Part shown: positions 1-7,569 of the stretch, piece by piece
How positions within the stretch are numbered: position 1 is the first letter of the stretch
Layout of the letters: each line of letters opens with the position of its first letter
Source: UBA6772 sp963933205
Lineage (GTDB): Bacteria > Bacteroidota > Bacteroidia > Flavobacteriales > UBA7430
Direction: 5' to 3'
DNA: 11,237 nucleotides
Assembly: GCA_963933205.1 (NCBI GenBank)
Contig: CAWVTK010000061.1
Location: forward strand, 1-11,237
Translations under genes and position numbers: made by a program
The notes under the pieces: generated by a model
The model's input: the letters and a program-made list of their open reading frames with translations, nothing else
The model's database searches: none
What the model was told of the DNA's origin: nothing

Positions 1-132
1 AACCCCTAAATGAAAAGCGCCTTTTTCATTGTCTATATCTATAAAACAATCTGCAATGTTTTTATGTTGCCACAACACTTTTTGGCGAATAGGATAGCAC
101 TCTAAAGCTGTGATTATTTGAACTTCTATCAT
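1..132 (-). CDS. GNAT-family N-acetyltransferase, N-terminal fragment (cut by window edge)
   Basis: The minus strand from the ATG at 132 is open to base 1 and gives 44 residues, starting MIEVQIITALECYPIRQKVL and ending AFHLGV. The YPIRQKVLW segment (residues 13-21), followed by an acidic stretch and then a His-Leu-Gly strand (about 41-43), is typical of the first helix and second strand of small GCN5-related acetyltransferases, which move an acetyl group from acetyl-CoA to an amine. The acetyl-CoA-binding P-loop would lie beyond the window, so neither the substrate nor an intact enzyme can be confirmed. The gene lies 78 bp downstream of the mechanosensitive channel gene with no terminator between them, so the two may share a transcript. 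The same frame is open all the way back to the channel stop codon, so the start is not fixed by an upstream stop. ATG 132 is chosen because family similarity begins there. Confidence 0.72.
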   Translation of the reverse strand, partial: MIEVQIITALECYPIRQKVLWQHKNIADCFIDIDNEKGAFHLGV

Positions 133-210
133 ACCAGAACAATTTATCAAATCAGATTCTTGGAATTGAATGAGAAAATTAGATTGTAAAACAAGATTTA
201 CCTTGAAAAT

Positions 211-1467
211 TTAGTGGATCAGTTTATTAAAGTCTGCTCCTGATGGATGTTGAAATACTTCTAAACCAAATTGAGGAGCAGCTGCATATAGATGGTCAAA
301 AATATCTGATTGTACGTTTTCGTACTCTCCCCACTCTGTTGTTTTGGTAAAACAATAAATTTGAATAGGAATGCCAAATTCATTTCCCTCGGTTTGGTAA
401 ACCATTCGAGTTAAATCTGGATGTATGGTTTCTAAACTTGCAATGTAACTTTCTGCATAAACTCTAAAAACACCTATATTGGTTAGTTGTCTTCCGTTAA
501 TTAGGTACGTTTTATTGTAATTTCCGGATTGGTTAAATGTATTAATCTCCTCTACTTTGGTTTCAATGTAAGAACGAATTAAACCAAATTCTTTAAATTT
601 TAAAACCGATTCAGTATCACAAAATGAAACAGATCCGGATTTAATTACCAAGGATCGTTTAATTCTGCGTCCTCCAGCTTCTGCCATCCCTCTCCAATTT
701 TTAAACGAATCTGAAACGAAGGAATACGTGGGTATGGTAGAAATTGTTTTATCCCAGTTTTGAACTTTCACAGTATTAAGTGTGATTTTAATTACATCAC
801 CATCAGCACCATACTTGGGCATAGAAACCCAATCTCCTACCCTAATCATATCGTTTACAGATAATTGTATAGAAGCTACAAACCCTAAAATGGTATCTTT
901 AAACACCAACATAGAAACGGCCGTTAATGCCCCCATTGCAGTTAAAATTCCCTGAGGATCCTTATCGATAACTTTGGCGATGATTAAAATACCACCAATA
1001 AAATAAACCACCATTCTGGCCAACTGAAAATACGAGTCTATTGGCTTGTCTTTTAAAGTTTCGGTTTGTTTAAAATAATGGTCGAGTGTATTAAATACAG
1101 AAATCGTTACCATAAGACCAATAGCAATCATGTAGGCATCTGCCATGCGAATAATAAAAGGAATAAAGTCTTTAAAATCTATAAAGACGTATCCAGCAGT
1201 TGCCTGAACAACTAATGCTGGTGCAAGATGAGCAAGACGATCAAATACTTTATTTTCTAATAAAACATCGTCCCAAATAAACTTCGTACGTTTTACTATT
1301 GCCGAAACAATACGCACAAATATATTCTTGGCAATTTTATCTGCAATAAAACAGAGTAAAACTAAAACAATTAGCTCTACTAAAAATTGAACTCCATCGG
1401 CTATATTTTCAGCTAGGCCTAAATCTAATAACCACTGATATAATAAATGATCGATTCTGTTATCCAT
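211..1467 (-). CDS. ybdG: YbdG-type miniconductance mechanosensitive channel (MscS superfamily)
   Basis: This 418-residue inner-membrane protein is close in length to E. coli YbdG (415 aa by recall). The family forms small-conductance tension-gated channels that take part in the response to hypo-osmotic shock. The N-terminal part has hydrophobic segments near residues 25-43, 76-96, 108-126 and 147-165. The pore-lining helix and start of the MscS beta domain follow at about 171-200 (LTAMGALTAVSMLVFKD). The block GDWVSMPKYGADGDV (211-225) and SFKNWRGM...GGRRIKRS (254-272) are signature stretches of the YbdG subgroup and separate it from the shorter MscS. The C-terminal soluble domain ends with DIFDHLYAAAPQFGLEV. 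The gene is separated from folD upstream by a terminator, so it probably has its own promoter; the GNAT gene follows. No defects are seen. The subfamily call is from recalled similarity, without an alignment. Confidence 0.9.
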   Translation of the reverse strand: MDNRIDHLLYQWLLDLGLAENIADGVQFLVELIVLVLLCFIADKIAKNIFVRIVSAIVKRTKFIWDDVLLENKVFDRLAHLAPALVVQATAGYVFIDFKDFIPFIIRMADAYMIAIGLMVTISVFNTLDHYFKQTETLKDKPIDSYFQLARMVVYFIGGILIIAKVIDKDPQGILTAMGALTAVSMLVFKDTILGFVASIQLSVNDMIRVGDWVSMPKYGADGDVIKITLNTVKVQNWDKTISTIPTYSFVSDSFKNWRGMAEAGGRRIKRSLVIKSGSVSFCDTESVLKFKEFGLIRSYIETKVEEINTFNQSGNYNKTYLINGRQLTNIGVFRVYAESYIASLETIHPDLTRMVYQTEGNEFGIPIQIYCFTKTTEWGEYENVQSDIFDHLYAAAPQFGLEVFQHPSGADFNKLIH

Positions 1468-1488
1468 AATTTAATTTTTAGCATTAGG

Positions 1489-1496
1489 CTAATATA
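1489..1496 (-). promoter_or_regulatory. candidate -7 box for the ybdG gene
   Basis: On the minus strand this reads TATATTAG, one mismatch from the Bacteroidota -7 consensus TAnnTTTG, and it lies about 21 bp before the ATG at 1467. It sits between the folD terminator and ybdG, where a promoter is expected. No TTG-type -33 element is evident, so this is a weak candidate in A/T-rich DNA. Confidence 0.25.
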
Positions 1497-1523
1497 CACT
1501 TTTGAGATAATTAGCTCATAAAA

Positions 1524-1543
1524 AAAGAGGCTGATGCCTCTTT
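1524..1543 (-). terminator. rho-independent terminator after folD
   Basis: A perfect 8-bp stem, AAAGAGGC paired with GCCTCTTT, with a 4-base loop (1532-1535). Read leftward, the hairpin is followed by more T residues (the A-run at 1520-1523 on the plus strand). It begins 5 bp after the folD stop codon and would end the five-gene leftward transcript, isolating ybdG. Confidence 0.9.
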
Positions 1544-1548
1544 CTAAA

Positions 1549-2433
1549 TTATTGGTTTTGTTTAGACGCTTGTAATGTATTCTTAAGAAGCGATGCAATA
1601 GTCATTGGACCAACTCCACCCGGAACAGGAGTTATAAAGGAACACTTAGGTGCAACCTCATCAAAGGCTACATCACCTTTTAGTTTCCATCCCGATTTTG
1701 TTTTATCAGATTTTACTCTTGTAATTCCTACATCCACAACAACAGCACCTTGCTTTACCATACTAGCAGTAACAAATTCGAGTTTACCGAGCGCAACAAT
1801 AAGAATGTCCGCACTACGGGTAATATCTTCTAAATTTTTAGTTTTACTGTGTGTTAAAGTTACTGTACAATTCCCAACTTTTGTATTTCGCGCCATTAAA
1901 ATGCTCATAGGCGAGCCTACAATATGAGAACGACCAATAACAACACAGTGTTTTCCAGAGGTTTCTATTTCGTACCGCTCTAACAGCTCTAATATACCTG
2001 CTGGTGTAGCAGGAAGAAATGTAGGTAAATTGAGCATCATACGACCCAAGCTTACTGGATGAAAGCCATCAACGTCTTTCTCTGGAAGAATTGTTTCGGT
2101 TACTTTTACCTCCGAAATATGCTTTGGAAGTGGCAGCTGAACGATAAGTCCATCTATTCGTGGATTGTTGTTAATTTTTCGTACTTCATTAAGTAGATTG
2201 TCCTCCGTAACAGAAGCATCAAGTCGTATAAGTGTGGAGTCGAATCCTACTTTTTCGCAGGCCCTAACTTTTGCATTAACATACGTTTCACTAGCGCCAT
2301 CGCCTCCAACTAAAATTGCAGCTAAATGGGGCTTTTTACCACCGTTTGCAATAATTTCGGTTACTTCAATTGCGATTTCATCCTTTAGTATATTGGATGT
2401 TAATTTACCGTCTAATAACTTCATAGCACACAT
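1549..2433 (-). CDS. folD: bifunctional methylenetetrahydrofolate dehydrogenase / methenyltetrahydrofolate cyclohydrolase
   Basis: FolD interconverts 5,10-methylene-, 5,10-methenyl- and 10-formyl-tetrahydrofolate in the cytosol, supplying one-carbon units for purines and formyl-Met. The 294-residue length is normal. Visible motifs are ETYVNAKVRACE with the catalytic Tyr51 and Lys55, DGLIVQLPLP (94-103), EKDVDGFHP (118-126), the nucleotide-binding GRSHIVGSP (167-175), and PVPGGVGPMT (269-278). The first ATG (2433) lies one base after the ffh stop and is preceded by GGAAGAT, inside the end of ffh. A second ATG at 2426-2424 (Met4, starting MKLLDGK) matches the usual family N-terminus better, so the true start may be three codons later. 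It is the last gene of the leftward operon and is followed at once by a terminator. Confidence 0.97.
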   Translation of the reverse strand: MCAMKLLDGKLTSNILKDEIAIEVTEIIANGGKKPHLAAILVGGDGASETYVNAKVRACEKVGFDSTLIRLDASVTEDNLLNEVRKINNNPRIDGLIVQLPLPKHISEVKVTETILPEKDVDGFHPVSLGRMMLNLPTFLPATPAGILELLERYEIETSGKHCVVIGRSHIVGSPMSILMARNTKVGNCTVTLTHSKTKNLEDITRSADILIVALGKLEFVTASMVKQGAVVVDVGITRVKSDKTKSGWKLKGDVAFDEVAPKCSFITPVPGGVGPMTIASLLKNTLQASKQNQ

Positions 2434-2434
2434 T

Positions 2435-3790
2435 TTATCTTCCTAAAGGCGGGTTTGGCATTCCGCCACCTTTGCCCATTGATTTCATCATGTTTTTCAT
2501 CCCGCCGCCTTGCATCATCTTCATTACTTTACCCATGTCGTTGAATTGCTTAATAAGCTGATTTACATCACTTATAGTTCGTCCGCTACCACGGGCAATC
2601 CGCTGGCGCCTAGATCCATTTAGTAGGCTTGGAGTAGCGCGTTCATCTTTAGTCATGGAGCCAATCATGGCTTCAACATGTTTAAAAGCGTCGTCTTCAA
2701 TCTCTACACCTTTCATAGCCTTGCCCATTCCAGGAATCATTCCCATAAGGTCTTTAACATTCCCCATTTTCTTAATCTGACCAATTTGTTCTACAAAGTC
2801 ATTAAAATCAAACTGGTTCTTTGCTATTTTCTTTTGAAGCTTGCGCGCCTTTTCTTCATCAAATTGTTCTTGAGCTCTTTCGACTAATGAGACAACATCT
2901 CCCATTCCCAAAATACGATCGGCCATACGGTTTGGATGGAATACATCTAATGCATCCATCTTTTCTCCCATACCAACAAATTTAATTGGTTTGTTTACAA
3001 TAGATTTTATCGTTAAAGCAGCTCCACCTCTAGTATCACCATCTAATTTAGTTAGTACTACTCCGTCGTAATCTAATTTATCGTTAAAGGCTTTTGCGGT
3101 ATTTACAGCATCTTGCCCAGTCATGGCATCTACAACAAATAAGGTTTCCTGAGGAATTACAGCAGCTTTAACTGCTGCTATTTCATTCATCATTTGCTCG
3201 TCTATTGCTAAACGACCCGCTGTATCTACAATTACTACATTGTGTCCATTTTGCTTTGCGTAGTCTAAAGCTGCCTTTGCAATTGCTACAGGGTCTTTAC
3301 TTTCTTTGTTTGTGTAAACAGCAACACCAACCTGTTCTGCTAATATTTCTAATTGGTTAATGGCAGCAGGGCGGTAAACATCGCAGGCAACCAATAGTGG
3401 GTTTTTAGATTTTTTATTCTTTAAAAACAAAGCCAATTTTCCAGAAAAAGTTGTTTTTCCAGAACCTTGAAGACCCGCTATAAGAATTACAGAAGTTGTA
3501 GACTCCAGGTTAATTCCTTCTGCCTGACTTCCCATTAATTGGCATAGCTCGTCTTTAACAAGTTTTACCATTAATTGGCCAGGCTGTAATGAAGTTAAAA
3601 CGTTTTGACCAATTGCCTTGTCTTTTACTTTACTTGTAAATTCTTTGGCAATTTTAAAACTAACATCGGCATCTAAAAGAGCTCTACGAACTTCTTTTAG
3701 GGTTTCTGCAACATTAATCTCAGTAATCTTACCGTGTCCTTTTAATACGGAAAAGGCTTTGTCTAATTTTTCGGATAAATTTTCAAACAT
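2435..3790 (-). CDS. ffh: signal recognition particle protein Ffh (SRP54)
   Basis: Ffh is the GTPase that, with 4.5S RNA, binds signal sequences of nascent membrane proteins and delivers ribosomes to FtsY at the membrane. The 451-residue protein has the expected N-G-M layout. The helical N domain is about residues 1-90. The G domain carries the P-loop GLQGSGKTT (106-114), DVYRPAA (137-143), DTAGR (189-193) and TKLDGD (247-252). The M domain carries GMIPGMGK (350-357) and the RNA-binding segment SRRQRIARGSG (393-403), then a Met/Gly-rich tail (GKVMKMMQGGGMKNMMKSMG, about 420-439) of the kind that lines the signal-peptide groove. All key residues are present. It follows argS by 30 bp and precedes folD by 1 bp, and appears co-transcribed with both. 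The SRP RNA gene is not in this window. Confidence 0.98.
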   Translation of the reverse strand: MFENLSEKLDKAFSVLKGHGKITEINVAETLKEVRRALLDADVSFKIAKEFTSKVKDKAIGQNVLTSLQPGQLMVKLVKDELCQLMGSQAEGINLESTTSVILIAGLQGSGKTTFSGKLALFLKNKKSKNPLLVACDVYRPAAINQLEILAEQVGVAVYTNKESKDPVAIAKAALDYAKQNGHNVVIVDTAGRLAIDEQMMNEIAAVKAAVIPQETLFVVDAMTGQDAVNTAKAFNDKLDYDGVVLTKLDGDTRGGAALTIKSIVNKPIKFVGMGEKMDALDVFHPNRMADRILGMGDVVSLVERAQEQFDEEKARKLQKKIAKNQFDFNDFVEQIGQIKKMGNVKDLMGMIPGMGKAMKGVEIEDDAFKHVEAMIGSMTKDERATPSLLNGSRRQRIARGSGRTISDVNQLIKQFNDMGKVMKMMQGGGMKNMMKSMGKGGGMPNPPLGR

Positions 3791-3820
3791 TTGCTATGTA
3801 ATTAAGCTTAAAAAATCAAT

Positions 3821-5605
3821 TTACATTCTTTCAGGAACGGTAATTCCCAATAAATTCATTGCAGAAGCAATGACATTTCCTACCAAACCAGACAGGCCAA
3901 TTCGAAAGGCCTTATCTTGTTCGCTTGCAGTTCCAAAAATAGGCACTTGTTGGTAAAATTGGTTGTATTCTTTCACCAAATCATAGCTGTAATTTGCTAC
4001 TATTGCTGGGCTATATTCTTTGGCAGATTCTTGAATTACGTCCGGATAACGTAAGAGTACTTTTAGTAATTCTTTCTCTTTTAAATGGAGTTTCGATTCA
4101 GGACTAGATGTTATTTTTAAATCGGAAGCTCTTCTTTGTAAGGAGCAAATACGCGCATGGGTGTATTGAATAAACGGCCCTGTATTTCCATTAAAATCAA
4201 TCGATTCTGAAGGATCAAACAACATTCTTTTTTTAGGATCTACTTTTAAAATAAAATACTTTAAAGCACCCATACCAATCATTTCGTATATAGAATTCAA
4301 TTCTTGCTCGTTAAAGCCCTCTAATTTACCGAGTTCTTCTGAAATTGATTTAGCGGTAGAAATCATTTCTTGCATCAAGTCATCTGCATCTACTACAGTA
4401 CCTTCACGAGATTTCATTTTTCCACTTGGCAAGTCTACCATACCATACGAAAGGTGGTAGCAATCTTTTGCCCAAGTGTATCCTAAGCGGTTTAATATTT
4501 TAAACAAAACATTAAAATGGTAATCTTGCTCATTACCTACGGTGTACACCATTTCATTAAAACCGAAATCTAAATGACGCTGTATAGCTGTACCAATATC
4601 TTGAGTCATGTAAACGGAGGTACCATCTCCACGTAAAAGCAGTTTATGGTCTAATTTTTCTTCTGTTAGATCTACCCAAACAGATCCATCATCTTTTTTA
4701 TAGAACAGCTCCTTTTCCAGACCAGATTCGATGTACTTTTTGCCTAATAAATAGGTTTCACTTTCGTAATAGTGCTTGTCAAAATCTACGCCCATTTGTT
4801 GGTATGTAGCTTCAAAACCTTTGTAAACCCAAGAATTCATCATTTGCCATAGAGCTACAACTTCTGTATTCTTTGCTTCCCAAGCGCGTAACATATTCTG
4901 AGCTTCTACAAGAAGTGGAGCTTCTTTTTTAGCTTCCTCTTCTGGCATACCAGTAGCCAATAGCTGCGCAATTTCCTTTTTGTATTCTTTATCAAAACGA
5001 ACGTAGTACTTACCAACTAAGTGGTCGCCCTTTATACCAGTAGAGTCGGGTGTTTCTCCATCGCCGTAGAGTTTCCAAGCCAGCATAGATTTGCAAATAT
5101 GAATACCACGATCGTTTATAATCTGAACTTTCTTTACTCTTTTCCCACTTGCTTTAATAATTTCTGCTACCGAGTAGCCCAATAAATTATTTCGAACATG
5201 CCCCAAATGAAGAGGTTTGTTTGTGTTCGGCGAGGAATATTCAACCACTATTTGTGGATCCTTTTCTGTAGCTTCTAATATACCAAAGTTGTCTGCGGCA
5301 AGAGCTTTAGCGTAGGTGTCTAGCCAGTATGATTCTGAAATTACCAGGTTTAAAAAGCCTTTAACTACATTAAATTTTTCTACAAAACCAATGTTATCAA
5401 CCAGGTGTTTTCCTATGTTTTCTGCTGTTTGTTCTGGTCCTTTTTTGGAAAATCGAACAAATGGAAACACTACGAGAGTCAAGTCACCTTCAAACTCCTT
5501 ACGTGTAGTTTGAAAACTTACTTGATCTTGATTTAAATCAGCGTTAAATAATTCTTTAACTGCTGTAAGTATGGGTTGTACTAAACGTACTTCTAAGTCT
5601 TTCAT
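3821..5605 (-). CDS. argS: arginyl-tRNA synthetase
   Basis: This class Ia synthetase charges tRNA-Arg with arginine using ATP in the cytosol. The 594-residue length is normal. The N-terminal tRNA-binding additional domain covers about 1-110. The Rossmann catalytic domain starts at VEYSSPNTNKPLHLGHVRNN (121-140), which holds the HIGH-type motif HLGH (133-136). The KMSKS counterpart reads KMKSREGT (396-403); ArgRS enzymes often vary at this loop. GNTGPFIQYTHARICS (473-488) marks the junction to the anticodon-binding helical domain, which ends in the expected AFRIGL...NLLGITVPERM. The start ATG lies 1 bp after the CtlX stop (TAA T ATG), so translation is probably coupled to the upstream gene. 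Placing arginine-tRNA charging directly after two likely arginine/citrulline hydrolases suggests a shared arginine theme, which is my inference. Confidence 0.98.
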   Translation of the reverse strand: MKDLEVRLVQPILTAVKELFNADLNQDQVSFQTTRKEFEGDLTLVVFPFVRFSKKGPEQTAENIGKHLVDNIGFVEKFNVVKGFLNLVISESYWLDTYAKALAADNFGILEATEKDPQIVVEYSSPNTNKPLHLGHVRNNLLGYSVAEIIKASGKRVKKVQIINDRGIHICKSMLAWKLYGDGETPDSTGIKGDHLVGKYYVRFDKEYKKEIAQLLATGMPEEEAKKEAPLLVEAQNMLRAWEAKNTEVVALWQMMNSWVYKGFEATYQQMGVDFDKHYYESETYLLGKKYIESGLEKELFYKKDDGSVWVDLTEEKLDHKLLLRGDGTSVYMTQDIGTAIQRHLDFGFNEMVYTVGNEQDYHFNVLFKILNRLGYTWAKDCYHLSYGMVDLPSGKMKSREGTVVDADDLMQEMISTAKSISEELGKLEGFNEQELNSIYEMIGMGALKYFILKVDPKKRMLFDPSESIDFNGNTGPFIQYTHARICSLQRRASDLKITSSPESKLHLKEKELLKVLLRYPDVIQESAKEYSPAIVANYSYDLVKEYNQFYQQVPIFGTASEQDKAFRIGLSGLVGNVIASAMNLLGITVPERM

Positions 5606-5606
5606 A

Positions 5607-6551
5607 TTATACGATTTTAGGCAAAAATATTTCTGCCATCATGCAACGTGCACTTCCACCACCACAAGCTTCTATAGTATCTAAAGAGCTCGAAAGTATC
5701 CGGCTGTACTTTTCTAGTTGCTTTACTTGATCCGAATTTAAAGATTCGTGTGCCGACTTAGACATCACTAAATACTTTTGTCCAGTTTCGCTAATAACCT
5801 GAAGCATATTACCTGCAAAACGATGCTTTTGTTTTTCGCTGATGTATATTATTTCTCTACCAGAGGCTTCTAAACTAGCAATTAAAATACTACGCTCGTT
5901 GCTGTGGTCCACTGTATCTGCACATAAAACAGCAAAGCCTTCTCCTAAGCACATCATTACGTTTGTATGGTAAATGGCTAGGCGCTCATTATTAACCGTT
6001 TGATTGGAAGTAAAAGTAAGCGCTGTATAATCAAACTTTTCACAAAACTCGTTTAAAATTTTAGCATCTGTTCTAAAAGACAAAGCGGCATAAACAACTT
6101 TATTAACTCTATCTAATAACATAGAGCCTGTTCCTTCTAAAAATATATTTTCTTTCTCGTAATGAGAAAAGTCCTGTACTTCCGTTATATGAAAGTTGTG
6201 TTCTTTGGTTAAGATTTGTAAAATGTCAGGTCTTCTTTCCAAACGTCTATTTACAGCACACATAGGGTATAAACCTACCCGACCGTCTTGGTGAAAAGAA
6301 ACCCAATTGTTTGGGAATATAGAATCTGGTGTATTTGGTTGTACAGTATCGTTTACTACAATAACCTGAATACCATTGGTTTTTAAAAGCCTAACAAATG
6401 CGTCAAACTCTTGGAGGGCTTTCGTCTGAACATCTTCTGCACTAAGTCCTTCTATAACTTTTTGATAATAGTTATTCTCGGCAGTTTGTTCGTTAAAACG
6501 AAAAGCTACCGGACGAATCATCATAATACTCGAGGTAATCTGCTTACTCAT
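5607..6551 (-). CDS. ctlX: CtlX-type citrulline hydrolase (amidinotransferase fold)
   Basis: The 314-residue protein matches the CtlX family of the guanidino-modifying (pentein-fold) superfamily. CtlX was described in Francisella as a citrulline ureidase that cleaves citrulline to ornithine, CO2 and ammonia. Visible features are the family N-terminus IMMIRPVAFRFNEQTAENNY (9-28), PDSIFPNNWVSFH (75-87), the acidic LEGTGSM (138-144), the likely catalytic His195 in IYHTNVMM, and the likely nucleophile Cys303 in GGGSARCMMAEIF (297-309). All superfamily catalytic elements therefore look intact. There is no signal peptide, so it should be cytosolic. It overlaps the upstream pentein-fold gene by 8 bp (ATGAGTAA) and abuts argS. 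Substrate specificity for citrulline is inferred from the family; hydrolysis of another ureido or guanidino compound is possible. Confidence 0.87.
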   Translation of the reverse strand: MSKQITSSIMMIRPVAFRFNEQTAENNYYQKVIEGLSAEDVQTKALQEFDAFVRLLKTNGIQVIVVNDTVQPNTPDSIFPNNWVSFHQDGRVGLYPMCAVNRRLERRPDILQILTKEHNFHITEVQDFSHYEKENIFLEGTGSMLLDRVNKVVYAALSFRTDAKILNEFCEKFDYTALTFTSNQTVNNERLAIYHTNVMMCLGEGFAVLCADTVDHSNERSILIASLEASGREIIYISEKQKHRFAGNMLQVISETGQKYLVMSKSAHESLNSDQVKQLEKYSRILSSSLDTIEACGGGSARCMMAEIFLPKIV

Positions 6552-7473
6552 TGTACTGTCTTCTTAAAGGTAATGTAGAACATCTTAATAATCCTTCCAT
6601 CTTAGCAATTTCTGCATAAGGTACTTCTTCAACCGTAAATCCACGTCTGCGCAATTCATCATTAAGTCTTGTAAAACTTTTTTCTGATACAATTACTTTA
6701 GGACTAATAGAGAATAGGTTAGAGTTCATGTTAAACATCTCTTCTCTAGTGATCTTTATGATGTTTTCTTCTCCAAAATAATCCACCAAAAACTGAACAT
6801 CTTCTTCATTCTTAAAACCACCTGGATAAATAACGGCTTGGTTGGTTCCAATAGGTTGAAAGCAGCAATCTAAATGTAAGGCATTGTCTCTAGGTTCTGT
6901 ATCCGATTTGTTGAGTTCGAAAGATACAACGGTTCTATCGGGGAATGTTTTCTGCAAAAAAGCAACTCCCTGGTAGTTGGTTCGCGCACAAGTGTATTTC
7001 TGAAAGTCTTCTTGGTTAGAAACTCCAATAAAAATACAGTCGTCCCATGGCATAACGTCGCCTCCTTCTATACGAGCTTCCTCTGGCATTTTAACAAGTG
7101 CATTTTCCTCAATTAAATCTACAACCGACGAAATTGCTTCAAACTCTTTAGCCCGATCTTTTAAAATATTTGGTACAACAAATTTGTTATCGATTACAAA
7201 GGCGATGTCTCTGGTAAAAATTTGATTGTAATTTTTAATGTTTTCAGGTCGGTATACCGTAACCTTGTGTTTTTCTAGAATTTCACTAAAAGCTTTAATT
7301 TCCTTCACAATAGCTTTTTCTACAGGAAAGGTTCCAGCAACTATATTTTCTTTAGACTTCGGGTCGTAGGCATCTTCAAGCAAAGGAGTGCCACCAAAAT
7401 CAACAGCAATGCCTAGCACAACGGCTTCCAAAGGTGCTGTTTCATCTTTTACGAATATAGAGAGTCTTTTCAT
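6544..7473 (-). CDS. arginine deiminase / amidinotransferase superfamily enzyme, substrate unproven
   Basis: The 309-residue cytosolic protein belongs to the guanidino-group-modifying (pentein) superfamily, which includes arginine deiminase, dimethylarginine hydrolase and glycine amidinotransferase. It carries FTRDIAF (86-92), IEGGDV (135-140), LHLDCCF with the likely catalytic His200, NMNSNLFSISP (248-258), and a C-terminal GLLRCSTLPLRR with the likely nucleophile Cys298. It is about 100 residues shorter than classical ArcA arginine deiminases, and the region around the nucleophile (LLRCSTLPLRR) differs from the GGxxRCMSMP type. It is therefore not a canonical ArcA. Likely activities are arginine deimination, one-step arginine dihydrolysis as in cyanobacterial ArgZ, or hydrolysis of a methylated arginine. 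It is the first gene of the leftward operon, its stop lies inside the ctlX start region, and the two products may act on successive substrates. The family call is firm; the substrate is not. Confidence 0.8.
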   Translation of the reverse strand: MKRLSIFVKDETAPLEAVVLGIAVDFGGTPLLEDAYDPKSKENIVAGTFPVEKAIVKEIKAFSEILEKHKVTVYRPENIKNYNQIFTRDIAFVIDNKFVVPNILKDRAKEFEAISSVVDLIEENALVKMPEEARIEGGDVMPWDDCIFIGVSNQEDFQKYTCARTNYQGVAFLQKTFPDRTVVSFELNKSDTEPRDNALHLDCCFQPIGTNQAVIYPGGFKNEEDVQFLVDYFGEENIIKITREEMFNMNSNLFSISPKVIVSEKSFTRLNDELRRRGFTVEEVPYAEIAKMEGLLRCSTLPLRRQYNE

Positions 7474-7493
7474 GGGTAAAATCTAATAATCTG

Positions 7494-7501
7494 TAAAGTT
7501 A
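7494..7501 (-). promoter_or_regulatory. candidate -7 box for the leftward five-gene operon
   Basis: The minus strand reads TAACTTTA, one base off TAnnTTTG, 20 bp before the ATG at 7473. It is the best match I see in the divergent region for the leftward operon. There is no convincing -33 TTG, so confidence is low. Confidence 0.25.
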
Positions 7502-7569
7502 ATAGAATCCCTATGAAATAGACGTAATTGAGAAAGAAAATAAGAATGAATAAGACAATCAAGCACTTT

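Noticed and set aside
2165..2446. Plus-strand open frame of 93 codons opposite folD
   Set aside because: It lies entirely opposite strongly conserved FolD sequence, has no recognisable domain and no leader of its own; it is a shadow of the real gene.
3791..3820. Terminator or promoter in the argS-ffh gap
   Set aside because: The 30 bases hold only a short AAGCTT palindrome and an A/T run; there is no hairpin with a T tract and no TAnnTTTG match on the minus strand.
3618..3956. Plus-strand open frame of 112 codons spanning the ffh-argS junction
   Set aside because: It is antisense to the Ffh N domain and the ArgS C-terminus, both clearly real; the composition is that of an antisense shadow.
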